IMG/VR virus record: IMGVR_UViG_3300047310_000254
Coordinates: 1-20,564 of that record
Origin: a virus
Strand: one strand, 5' to 3'
DNA length: 20,564 nt
In this document: positions 6,989 to 13,892 of the stretch, piece by piece
Numbering within the stretch: position 1 is the stretch's first letter
Layout of the letters: each line of letters begins with the position of its first letter
The notes under the pieces: generated by a model
The model's input: the letters and a program-made list of their open reading frames with translations, nothing else
What the model was told of the DNA's origin: nothing
The model's database searches: none
Position numbers and translations under genes: made by a program

Positions 6989-7735
6989 ATGGCCTTCGCA
7001 GTCTTCGGGCCGGGCTCGCTCTACATCACTCGTACTGACGTCGTGAGCACACCCATCAACATCGGCTACTGTCAGTCCTTCAGTCTCGATGAGACAGGAG
7101 AGACGAAACAGCTCTACGGTCAAAATCAGTACCCGCTGGCAGCGGCGAGAGGAACAATCAAGGCGACCGGAAAGGCCGTCGCCGCTGAAGTTTCTGGCAT
7201 CGCTCTCAACTCTGTCTTCCACGGGGACTCATTCGCCACAGGAATGATCATCCCGAATTGGGCAACGGCCCATCCTATTCCTGGATCTGGACCGTACACC
7301 ATCACGATCACCCCTCCTGGACCTCTCACATTCGATCAAGATCTTGGTGTCGTGTATGCGACGACTGGTCTTCCGTTCCAGAGAGTGTCATCGCTGACGG
7401 CTGTCGGGCAGTACACGAATACTGGAGGTCTGTACACGTTCTTCAGTGGTGACGCAGCCGCCGCCGTTCTGATCTCCTACACGACGGCTGGAGGTACGTC
7501 CGGTCAGACACTCACGATCACCAACAAGCTGATCGGAACGGCGCCGATCTTCCAGATCGACTATGCTACGACTTTGGAGGGGAACGCATACTATCTGAGG
7601 ATCTTCCAGTGTGTCGCGAACAAGCTGTCGCAGTCGTTCAAGATCACGGACTTCATGCTGCCCGAGATTGACTTCGACATCTTCGCGAATACGTCTGGCA
7701 ACGTCTATACCGCCAGCTATCCAAACGTCAGCTAG
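6989..7735 (+). CDS. Tail tube protein, copy 1
   Basis: A 248-residue major tail protein. It has the typical order for alphaproteobacterial phage tube proteins: MAFAVFGPGSLYITRTD, an ELYGQNQYPLAAARGTIKATGK-like core (here TKQLYGQNQYPLAAARG), an Ala-rich helix, an inserted central beta region, then IGTAPIFQIDYATTLEG and the C-terminal SQSFKITDFMLPEIDF...IFAN strand. Hexameric rings of this protein stack to form the tail tube. AAAGGAGA gives a strong ribosome site 6-8 bases before ATG, as expected for an abundant protein. It is followed 12 bases later by a paralogue about 83% identical. The two differ mostly in the middle and share almost identical N- and C-terminal parts. Confidence 0.85.
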   Translation: MAFAVFGPGSLYITRTDVVSTPINIGYCQSFSLDETGETKQLYGQNQYPLAAARGTIKATGKAVAAEVSGIALNSVFHGDSFATGMIIPNWATAHPIPGSGPYTITITPPGPLTFDQDLGVVYATTGLPFQRVSSLTAVGQYTNTGGLYTFFSGDAAAAVLISYTTAGGTSGQTLTITNKLIGTAPIFQIDYATTLEGNAYYLRIFQCVANKLSQSFKITDFMLPEIDFDIFANTSGNVYTASYPNVS

Positions 7736-7747
7736 GGAGATATTACT

Positions 7748-8497
7748 ATGGCATTCGCAGTCTTCGGGCCTGGATCTCTGTACGTCACGCGTACAGACAT
7801 CGTCAGTACGCCCATCAACATCGGTTATTGCCAGTCATTCAGCTTGGATGAAACTGGTGAGACGAAACAGCTCTATGGACAGAACCAGTATCCTCTGGCG
7901 GCGGCGCGTGGTACGATCAAGGCGACGGGCAAGGCCGTCGCAGCAGAGATCTCTGCCATCGCGCTTAACTCCGTCTTTCACGGGGACACGTTCTCCACTG
8001 GTCAGATCGCACCGAACTGGGCGACCCCTCATACAGTCCCAGCGCCGAGTGGACCGTACACTGTCCTCATCGCACCTCCAGGTGGTCTGACATTCGATCA
8101 GGACCTTGGCGTTATCTACGCGTCGACAGGTCTCCCACTCCAGAGAGTTGCGAGTGGCCCAACGATTGGTCAGTACGTCAATCTCGGAGGTCTGTACACA
8201 TTCGCCGCTGCTGATGCTTCCATCGCCATGCTTATCTCCTACACGACATTAGGAGGTTCCTCAGGTCAGATAGTGACGGTCACCAACAAGCTGATCGGAA
8301 CGGCGCCGATCTTCCAGATCGACTACGCCACAACGCTGGAGGGGAATGCCTACTATCTCCGCATCTACCAGTGCGTGGCGAACAAGCTGTCGCAGTCTTT
8401 CAAGATCACCGACTTCATGCTTCCGGAGATCGACTTCGACATCTTCGCGAATTCCTCCAATCAGGTCTATACAGCGAGTTATCCAAATGTCAGCTAG
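7748..8497 (+). CDS. Tail tube protein, copy 2 (tandem paralogue)
   Basis: A 249-residue protein that aligns over its full length with the preceding gene: by hand count about 42 differences including a one-residue insertion (about 83% identity). Differences cluster in residues 68-185, for example HPIPG versus HTVPAPS and SSLTAVGQY versus ASGPTIGQY; the N-terminal 67 residues and the last 65 are nearly unchanged. It has its own ribosome site (GGGAG, 7 bases from ATG). Both copies keep a full reading frame and all core motifs, so neither looks like a decaying pseudogene. One may build the bulk tube and the other a specialised ring set, or they may mix; this is not decidable from sequence. Its last 11 bases overlap the chaperone gene. 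Confidence 0.85.
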   Translation: MAFAVFGPGSLYVTRTDIVSTPINIGYCQSFSLDETGETKQLYGQNQYPLAAARGTIKATGKAVAAEISAIALNSVFHGDTFSTGQIAPNWATPHTVPAPSGPYTVLIAPPGGLTFDQDLGVIYASTGLPLQRVASGPTIGQYVNLGGLYTFAAADASIAMLISYTTLGGSSGQIVTVTNKLIGTAPIFQIDYATTLEGNAYYLRIYQCVANKLSQSFKITDFMLPEIDFDIFANSSNQVYTASYPNVS

Positions 8498-8846
8498 TAT
8501 CACACTCGCCGGCGTCGTCTACCAACTCCCCGAGAAGCCGCTGCTCGGGGAGGTTCGTGCGGTCAGCATGGCGATGTCTCGCAAGTTGCCTCCGTATGGT
8601 GAGGAACTTGAGGCATACGCTTGGGATCAGGCTGCTGACGTTGTCGTCGTTGCCCTGAAACGTCCACAGCCAGACTGGACGCGTGACAGCTTGTTCTCAC
8701 AAGCTATTATCCCAGATGAACTTTGGGCGGCGCGTCGCATCATCCTCACACACTTCGGTCTACTCAAGGAGCCCAAACCGGGGGAAGAAGTGGCCGGGGT
8801 GGAGCAAGTTGGGAGTGGGTCTACGGAGAACTCTGCACCGGCCTAG
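8487..8846 (+). CDS. Tail assembly chaperone, short form (gpG-like)
   Basis: A 119-residue protein in the lambda gpG position, between tail tube and tape measure. The chosen ATG lies inside the last codons of tube copy 2 (11-base overlap), suggesting coupled translation; it gives MSASITLAGVVYQLPEKP, a sensible small-domain start, while an in-frame codon farther upstream would lie deep inside the tube gene. The body is helical (EVRAVSMAMSRKL, ELEAYAWDQAADVVVVALKR, DELWAARRIILTHFGLL), followed by an acidic linker GEEVAGVEQVGSGSTENSAPA that ends where the frameshifted extension takes over. Such chaperones bind the tape measure and load tube subunits; they are not in the finished virion. Sequence similarity to lambda gpG itself is not visible; the call rests on position, size and the frameshift arrangement. 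Confidence 0.75.
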   Translation: MSASITLAGVVYQLPEKPLLGEVRAVSMAMSRKLPPYGEELEAYAWDQAADVVVVALKRPQPDWTRDSLFSQAIIPDELWAARRIILTHFGLLKEPKPGEEVAGVEQVGSGSTENSAPA

Positions 8847-9070
8847 CCAAGACTCCAGATGAGGTAGGTTCTCTCACCATGGATGACGCCATGGAAATCC
8901 TCAATCACTGGAGAAAACATCCTCCGACACACCGTATCTTGGCATCGGTGCATAATGTCAAACCCCAACTCACTGTTGAGGAACAGTGGGCTCAGGGAGC
9001 GATGGGACCAGCCGATTTCTTGGGTTGGGTGAAGTCTACAAGCGGAAAGAAGGCTGGCCCGAATGGCTGA
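8487..9070 (+). CDS. Tail assembly chaperone, frameshifted long form (gpGT-like)
   Basis: A second frame, -1 relative to the short form, is open from upstream of the overlap to a stop at 9070 and encodes SWEWVYGELCTGLAKTPDEV, then a helical stretch TMDDAMEILNHWRKHPPTHR and a C-terminal EEQWAQGAMGPADFLGW. It has no credible start of its own (only a TTG at 8723 without ribosome site). A -1 slip on the G run 8780-8784 joins the frames as bases 8487-8783 then 8783-9070, giving a protein of about 194 residues. This is the classic GT arrangement, where the T part contacts tube subunits. It ends 8 bases inside the tape measure gene. Confidence 0.7.
8766..8843 (+). promoter_or_regulatory. Programmed -1 frameshift signal
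   Basis: Three elements are in the order known from dnaX-type sites: a perfect internal ribosome-binding sequence AAGGAG (8766-8771) with no start codon at suitable distance, 8 bases to a run of five G (8780-8784) read in the zero frame as CCG GGG GAA, and 7 bases later a stem in which 8792-8797 pairs with 8838-8843 (six G-C pairs; 8800-8801 with 8836-8837 can extend it past a two-base bulge). The P-site GGG can re-pair perfectly after a -1 slip; the A-site GAA to GGA is imperfect, so the heptamer is not ideal. Confidence 0.6.
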
Positions 9071-11909
9071 TGACACAGAAACTATCATCATAACTGGTGA
9101 CGTCAGCAGTTTGAAAGAGCAACTCAATGTTGCTCAGATTGAACTGACATCGTTCAACAGTGCCATCAAAGAAACAACAACTTTGATGTCTCGGATGGGT
9201 TCATCTGGGGCGGCGTCTCTCCAACCATATCTCACAGAATTGAGGCAACGCGCTGCTGACACGACGGCGGAGATAAATCAACTCACCATTGCGATCAAGA
9301 ATTACGGGAATGTCCAGAATAGTGTCGTCACCCAGACACCATCCTCCAGCTTCAATCGTATGGTGTCTGATCTTGCTGATGTCAAGACCAGCTATCTGTC
9401 GGCGAAGGGTAGCGCTGAGGTCTTCTCATCAGCCGCAGCCGCTGGACTCCTCGGAACTGCCGAGGCTACCGGAACTCTCAACCTAGCAACATCAGGAGCG
9501 ATACAGGAGTATATCCGCCTCGGCCACGAGGCTATGACAGGCAACTATTCTAGAATGCCCGGCTCTGCAGTCGTGCTCGCCTCCCGTATGGGGGGCCTGA
9601 CACTGTCGACCCTCGGGACCGTCGCGGCCTACGTCGCACTTGGCGCAGCACTCGTCGCACCAATCGCCACTCTCGGTATTCTCACACTTCGTCAACATGA
9701 GGCGGATGAGGAGGCAAAAAATCTCGCTGAACAATTCGCCCTGACAGGTCGTGGTGCGACCAATACGAAGGATGCTATCGAGGGTGAGATCAGTACACTC
9801 CAGCAGATGACTGGGGTCACGCGCGCTATCGCGTCAGAGACTGTCGCGTGGGATGCAGCCCACGCTGACGTTAATGACAAGATTGCTAATGCTGCGAATC
9901 AACTTCTTCCACAATTCGTCAGCTATGGTAAGAACGCTGTCTCGGTGCTCGGCGGTATCAAGCAATCTCTTGCTGAGATCAACGATTCTCCAATCAAAAA
10001 TGCTGTGTCGGCATTTGATGAGTTGAATACCAAGTTTCTGCGTCTTCCTCAGAGTGAGGCCAATGCCATCAGTCGTATGATTGAACTTGGTCAGCGCACC
10101 GAGGCAGTCACTCGTATTCTTGCTGATCTTGCTGCTCAGGGTGGAGGCAGCATACAGAAGATTGATCAGCAGGTCATTGAAGCAAAGGAAGATGTCCAGA
10201 GAGCGAAGGATCAACTAGAACTTCTTCAGCATACTGCTGCTCTTCCAGGTAATCCAGAATCTATCTACGCAATTCAGGAGGCAGCGCTCCTCGCTCGTCA
10301 TGAGGTGGATACACTCGAGGCCAGTCTTAAGAAACTCCTCGGTGAGCAGTCTGCTAGAAATCCGATTATTCCGATCGACGCCTCGCAAGTCTCTGATCAG
10401 TTGACACGCATTGCACAGGATGTACAGAAGACCAATGCACAGATCCTTCAGGATCAGGTCACGTATCTGAAGCAGGAGGAGCAGGCTCACAATCTCTCCG
10501 CCAGCGCGCGTCACTACATCGAGACCACACTCCAGTCCAAGTTGGTCGATCTGGCGCGAAAGACGAGTGCCGATAACATCGAGACGATGCACGCTACGGA
10601 GAATGCGGCCGGTCTCATCGGCACGGCGCGTCTGAACCGTGAAATCGCAGACGATCGCAAGGCAATTGCTGATAAGAATACGACGGCTGAGGATCGGCTG
10701 CGGCTTGAGCGTGAACTCGGTGATAAGCTGTCTCAACTTCATCAGCTCCAGTTCAATGCTGAGAAGAAGTTGGAGAACGACAAGCACTCGTGGCTTCAGC
10801 AACTCTACGATGAGCAACTTCAGGTAATGAAGACTGCTCTCAAGGAAGAAGCTGATGCTGAGAAGAGTGCCGCGCAGGCTGATCTATCGATTGCACGCTC
10901 CGTTCTTGATCAAAAGAAGGATATCCTCAACCGAGAACTCACCGACTTTCAGATCACCGCTCAAGAGAAGTTTCAGATGGAGAAACAGTACGCCATCGAG
11001 GCTGAAATGGCTGAGGAGAAGGCCATCATGGCCGAGGGTCTCACTGCTCAGCAGACATACGACAAAATTCGGGTGCTGCGCGCCAAGCTGAATACCGATC
11101 TCGCCAAGTTAGACACTCAGATGGAGCAAGAATCTGTCCATACTTGGAGGGACATTCTCGCTCCAATCCAAACAGCTACGACTTCAATATTCTCCAATAT
11201 CGTCACGCGAGCTCAGACCGTCGGTCAACTCATGCGTGGAGTTCTTCAGCAGTTGGTTCTGGACTTCGCGACGGCTCGCATCAAAATTGAGTTTGACTGG
11301 CTGGCGGGTCAGGCCGCGATGGCTCTCGGTGCTCAGAAGTGGGCGTCCAAGTCACTTATCGAGTGGGTTGCTAGTGAGCTAGGTATCCAAACAGCAAAGG
11401 AAGAAACTGCTGCAACGACTGAGTCGACCGATGCCGCGCTGGCAGCGTCAGGTGCGACGACAGCATATCTCACCGCTGCCAGTCAAATCGCGACTGACGC
11501 AGCGGTCGCCGGGGCGGGTGCCTACGCTGCGACTGCTATGATCCCCTATGTGGGTCCAGCACTGGCTCCAGGTGCAGCGGCGACGGCCTACGCCGGAGCA
11601 TTATCGTTTGAGGGTGCGCTGGCTCTCCCAGCCCTCGCTACAGGCACGATGAATGTCCCACAAGATATGCTCGCGTTCATTCATGAGGGCGAGTCTGTCG
11701 TACCAAAAGAATTTGCACAGGGACTTCGTGAGTCAGGTTCTATATTCAACAATCAGCGCGGTGGTGACATCAATCTTCACTACGGTCCTCACATCATGGG
11801 AGATCATCAGAAATCTCTCACAGAACTCTTGGATGATCAGCCCTACGCGCTGCTCGACATGTTGACGAGACTTAATCGTAATGGTGCGCTTCAGCAGGCC
11901 CTCAGATGA
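9063..11909 (+). CDS. Tape measure protein
   Basis: A 948-residue protein whose length sets tail length; it fills the tube and probably helps DNA cross the cell envelope. The N-terminal third has helices and the SRMPGSAVVLASRMGGL region seen in lambda gpH-type proteins. Residues about 174-209 form a hydrophobic stretch long enough for a membrane helix. Residues about 360-700 are a long coiled coil rich in Gln, Glu, Lys and Leu. Residues about 790-885 are Ala/Gly-rich and hydrophobic with MIPYVGPALAPGAA. The C-terminus has AFIHEGESVVPKEFAQ, the typical end motif. The start overlaps the chaperone stop by 8 bases. By the usual rule of about 1.5 angstrom per residue for a helical tape measure, the tail would be roughly 140 nm; this is a rough inference. 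Confidence 0.9.
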   Translation: MADDTETIIITGDVSSLKEQLNVAQIELTSFNSAIKETTTLMSRMGSSGAASLQPYLTELRQRAADTTAEINQLTIAIKNYGNVQNSVVTQTPSSSFNRMVSDLADVKTSYLSAKGSAEVFSSAAAAGLLGTAEATGTLNLATSGAIQEYIRLGHEAMTGNYSRMPGSAVVLASRMGGLTLSTLGTVAAYVALGAALVAPIATLGILTLRQHEADEEAKNLAEQFALTGRGATNTKDAIEGEISTLQQMTGVTRAIASETVAWDAAHADVNDKIANAANQLLPQFVSYGKNAVSVLGGIKQSLAEINDSPIKNAVSAFDELNTKFLRLPQSEANAISRMIELGQRTEAVTRILADLAAQGGGSIQKIDQQVIEAKEDVQRAKDQLELLQHTAALPGNPESIYAIQEAALLARHEVDTLEASLKKLLGEQSARNPIIPIDASQVSDQLTRIAQDVQKTNAQILQDQVTYLKQEEQAHNLSASARHYIETTLQSKLVDLARKTSADNIETMHATENAAGLIGTARLNREIADDRKAIADKNTTAEDRLRLERELGDKLSQLHQLQFNAEKKLENDKHSWLQQLYDEQLQVMKTALKEEADAEKSAAQADLSIARSVLDQKKDILNRELTDFQITAQEKFQMEKQYAIEAEMAEEKAIMAEGLTAQQTYDKIRVLRAKLNTDLAKLDTQMEQESVHTWRDILAPIQTATTSIFSNIVTRAQTVGQLMRGVLQQLVLDFATARIKIEFDWLAGQAAMALGAQKWASKSLIEWVASELGIQTAKEETAATTESTDAALAASGATTAYLTAASQIATDAAVAGAGAYAATAMIPYVGPALAPGAAATAYAGALSFEGALALPALATGTMNVPQDMLAFIHEGESVVPKEFAQGLRESGSIFNNQRGGDINLHYGPHIMGDHQKSLTELLDDQPYALLDMLTRLNRNGALQQALR

Positions 11910-12586
11910 CCATTCTCACGTATCCCCAACTCCCCGGTCTGCTGCCTAATGTTATCTGGCGTCCAAAGTGGTCCGCTGAGGTCCAGCAGCACACCTCAGG
12001 AGCTGAATTTCGTATCAGCTACTGGGGGGCACCGATGTGGGAGTGGGATTACAGCTATGAACTCTTGCGGGATGGCTTCTCCACTAATGCTGAATTTGAC
12101 GAACTTCGCAAACTCGTCGGGTGCTTCAACGCATGTATGGGACAGGTTCTCGGTCTGAAGCTATTCAACCCTGATGACAACAACGTCGAGCGCCAACTCA
12201 TCGGTGTAACGGATGGTTCGACTACGACATACACCCTGACGAGAACCTACGGGGCCGATAATCCAAACCTCGGGTTCAATACGACGGAGCCGGTTGGCTT
12301 CGTCGATACCACGCAGCCGTTCTATCTATACGTTGATACGTCCAACGTGCCGAAGCGTACTGATGATGCGACGTATGCCTACTCGCTCGTCACTACGACT
12401 CCTGTACTCCAACAACTCGTCTTTGCAGTCGCTCCTCCAGCCGGGCACAATCTCTACGTTCAGATGTCCTATCTGTACTATGCTCGGTTTAAGGATAGCT
12501 CGCAGGACTTTCAGAAATTCATGAACAAGTTGTGGATGTTGCAGAAGGTGACACTCCAGTCACTGCGTTCTGAGGCAGCGTCGTGA
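11906..12586 (+). CDS. Distal tail protein (DUF2460)
   Basis: A 226-residue protein of the DUF2460 family (gene 12 of the Rhodobacter gene transfer agent). The N-terminal half shows the expected order: P-N-V-I-W-R-P-K-W then the conserved SGAEFRISYWG, a strand YELLRDGF, then the helix AEFDELRKLVGCFNACMGQVLGLKLFNPDD. It ends with a hydrophobic YLYYARF strand and a helix that is richer in Lys/Gln. Distal tail proteins form the ring at the end of the tube on which the hub is built. ATGA overlap at the start with the tape measure stop, and GTGA overlap with the next gene, suggest strict coupling. Residues 95-180 (TTTYTLTRTYG...) form the beta domain typical of the long version of the family. Confidence 0.8.
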   Translation: MTILTYPQLPGLLPNVIWRPKWSAEVQQHTSGAEFRISYWGAPMWEWDYSYELLRDGFSTNAEFDELRKLVGCFNACMGQVLGLKLFNPDDNNVERQLIGVTDGSTTTYTLTRTYGADNPNLGFNTTEPVGFVDTTQPFYLYVDTSNVPKRTDDATYAYSLVTTTPVLQQLVFAVAPPAGHNLYVQMSYLYYARFKDSSQDFQKFMNKLWMLQKVTLQSLRSEAAS

Positions 12587-13437
12587 GATATACCTCTCCT
12601 CAGAAGGCATTTCTACGAACGAGACAGCCGTGTCTCAAGGCTGATCTATTCACGCTGACACTCATCGGTGGTACAGTGGTGAGATTGACCACGTTCGACA
12701 GTAATGTCGTAGTCGGTGGTCATACATTCAGCGCCTACGGGCCGGCGATGAGTCGTACTGGATTATCATATCGGAACACTGTTGAAGTTCCTGAGATGAA
12801 TATTCGGTTCCTCGCACGTGTGACTGATCTTATTCTTGGATTGCCGATAAAGCGTCAGGTGGTGACTGGAGTTTTTGATGGAGCGACTGTCCAGCTCGAT
12901 CGTATCTTCATGCCAACACTCGGTGATGTTTCTCTCGGAACAATCTTGATGTTCATTGGTCGGATGAGCACGGCGAAGGTATCTGCTGCTGGAATCGACA
13001 TGACTGTCAAGGGCGATAACGTCCTGATGAACCAGTACATGCCGAAGAATGACTATCAGACCAACTGTCTCCACACATTCTGTGACGTGGGCTGCACACT
13101 CAATCCCGCATCTTTCACTATATCGTGCACAGTCGGTTCGAGTCCGACTACGATATTCCTTCCATGGGGTAGCGTTCCGGCGAATCCTACATTCTATACT
13201 CTTGGTAAAGTCACAATGACTTCCGGTGCTACCAGCGGTCAGGTGAGAACTGTCAAGAGTGCAGATTCAAGTGGCGTTACACTCGTTTTCCCACTCGATG
13301 GGACACCAATCGCTGGTGATACATTCAACATTCTTCAAGGTTGTGATAAGACTCAACCAACCTGCCTCAGCAAATTCTCGAATCTCCAGCATTTTCGCGG
13401 ATTTCCATACATTCCACCAGCGGAGACTGGAGTATGA
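12583..13437 (+). CDS. Tail hub protein (DUF2163 / phage BR0599 domain)
   Basis: A 284-residue protein starting with GTG overlapping the previous TGA (GTGA); a Met in the coding frame further in would remove the conserved N-terminal domain. It corresponds to gene 13 (hub) of gene transfer agents. Residues 1-150 form the DUF2163 beta domain. Residues 158-284 carry the BR0599 C-terminal domain with CxxxxCxxxC (Cys162, 167, 171) and a second pair Cys254 and Cys261 before HFRGFPYIPP. In lambda, the equivalent hub gpL holds an iron-sulfur cluster (established knowledge), so a cluster or metal site is likely here. The hub connects the tube tip to the large tail-tip protein and peptidase. The 'GFPYIPPAETG' end is characteristic. 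Confidence 0.85.
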   Translation: MRYTSPQKAFLRTRQPCLKADLFTLTLIGGTVVRLTTFDSNVVVGGHTFSAYGPAMSRTGLSYRNTVEVPEMNIRFLARVTDLILGLPIKRQVVTGVFDGATVQLDRIFMPTLGDVSLGTILMFIGRMSTAKVSAAGIDMTVKGDNVLMNQYMPKNDYQTNCLHTFCDVGCTLNPASFTISCTVGSSPTTIFLPWGSVPANPTFYTLGKVTMTSGATSGQVRTVKSADSSGVTLVFPLDGTPIAGDTFNILQGCDKTQPTCLSKFSNLQHFRGFPYIPPAETGV

Positions 13438-13892
13438 CCGAGGAAGAAGGTCGAGCGGCTGTCGTCGCATATTCCAAGAAGTGGCTCGGGACACCCTTTC
13501 GTGATCAGGCCGACACGATGGGCGGAGGTGTCGACTGTGCGATGCTTATCATACGCTGCTTCGTCGATACGGGCATACTCCCCCCGTTCGACCCTCGTCC
13601 TTATCCTCCTCGGTGGCATCTCCATCAGAGTCGTGAGCGATTTCTTGAGTGGGTTGAGCAATTCGGGATTCAGACGGATGAGGAGAAGGTCGGGAACGTA
13701 GTCGTCTATCGTGAGGGTCGCTGCTTCAGTCATGGTGGTATCATCGTGGATAATGAGAATATTGTTCATGCCGCGTGGCTTCGCAGAGAGGTTATTGCGA
13801 CACCAATATTCGATATCAAGCTGACACACTATCCTACAGGCAAGGTAAGACCTCGTCGTATTTATGATATTTGGAAGAAGTTGGCGGCATGA
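13434..13892 (+). CDS. Tail-tip peptidase, NlpC/P60 family
   Basis: A 152-residue cysteine peptidase of the NlpC/P60 superfamily, equivalent to gene 14 of gene transfer agents. The triad is visible: Cys35 in GGGVDCAML, His100 in FSHGGII and a possible third residue at His112 in IVHAAW. It begins with the family helix (AAVVAYSKKWLGTPF). It sits at the tail tip and probably cleaves peptidoglycan cross-links during infection, so DNA can pass the wall. The length is close to minimal for the domain with no extra binding module. The start overlaps the hub stop (ATGA) and its own stop overlaps the next start. No signal peptide is present, as expected for a virion-packaged enzyme. Confidence 0.88.
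   Translation: MTEEEGRAAVVAYSKKWLGTPFRDQADTMGGGVDCAMLIIRCFVDTGILPPFDPRPYPPRWHLHQSRERFLEWVEQFGIQTDEEKVGNVVVYREGRCFSHGGIIVDNENIVHAAWLRREVIATPIFDIKLTHYPTGKVRPRRIYDIWKKLAA

Larger units (their letters stand above)
6989..8497 (+). repeat. Tandem gene duplication of the tail tube gene
   Basis: Two complete tube genes in direct repeat, separated by 12 bases. Protein identity is about 83% by hand alignment, but third codon positions differ widely, so the duplication is not recent. An uninterrupted identical stretch of 46 bases (7518-7563 versus 8280-8325) stands out against this divergence. Confidence 0.85.

Noticed and set aside
8723-9070. Chaperone second frame as an independent gene starting at TTG 8723
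   Set aside because: No ribosome site precedes it, the first 25 or so codons are only a frame-shadow of the short form, and the frameshift signals explain expression better.
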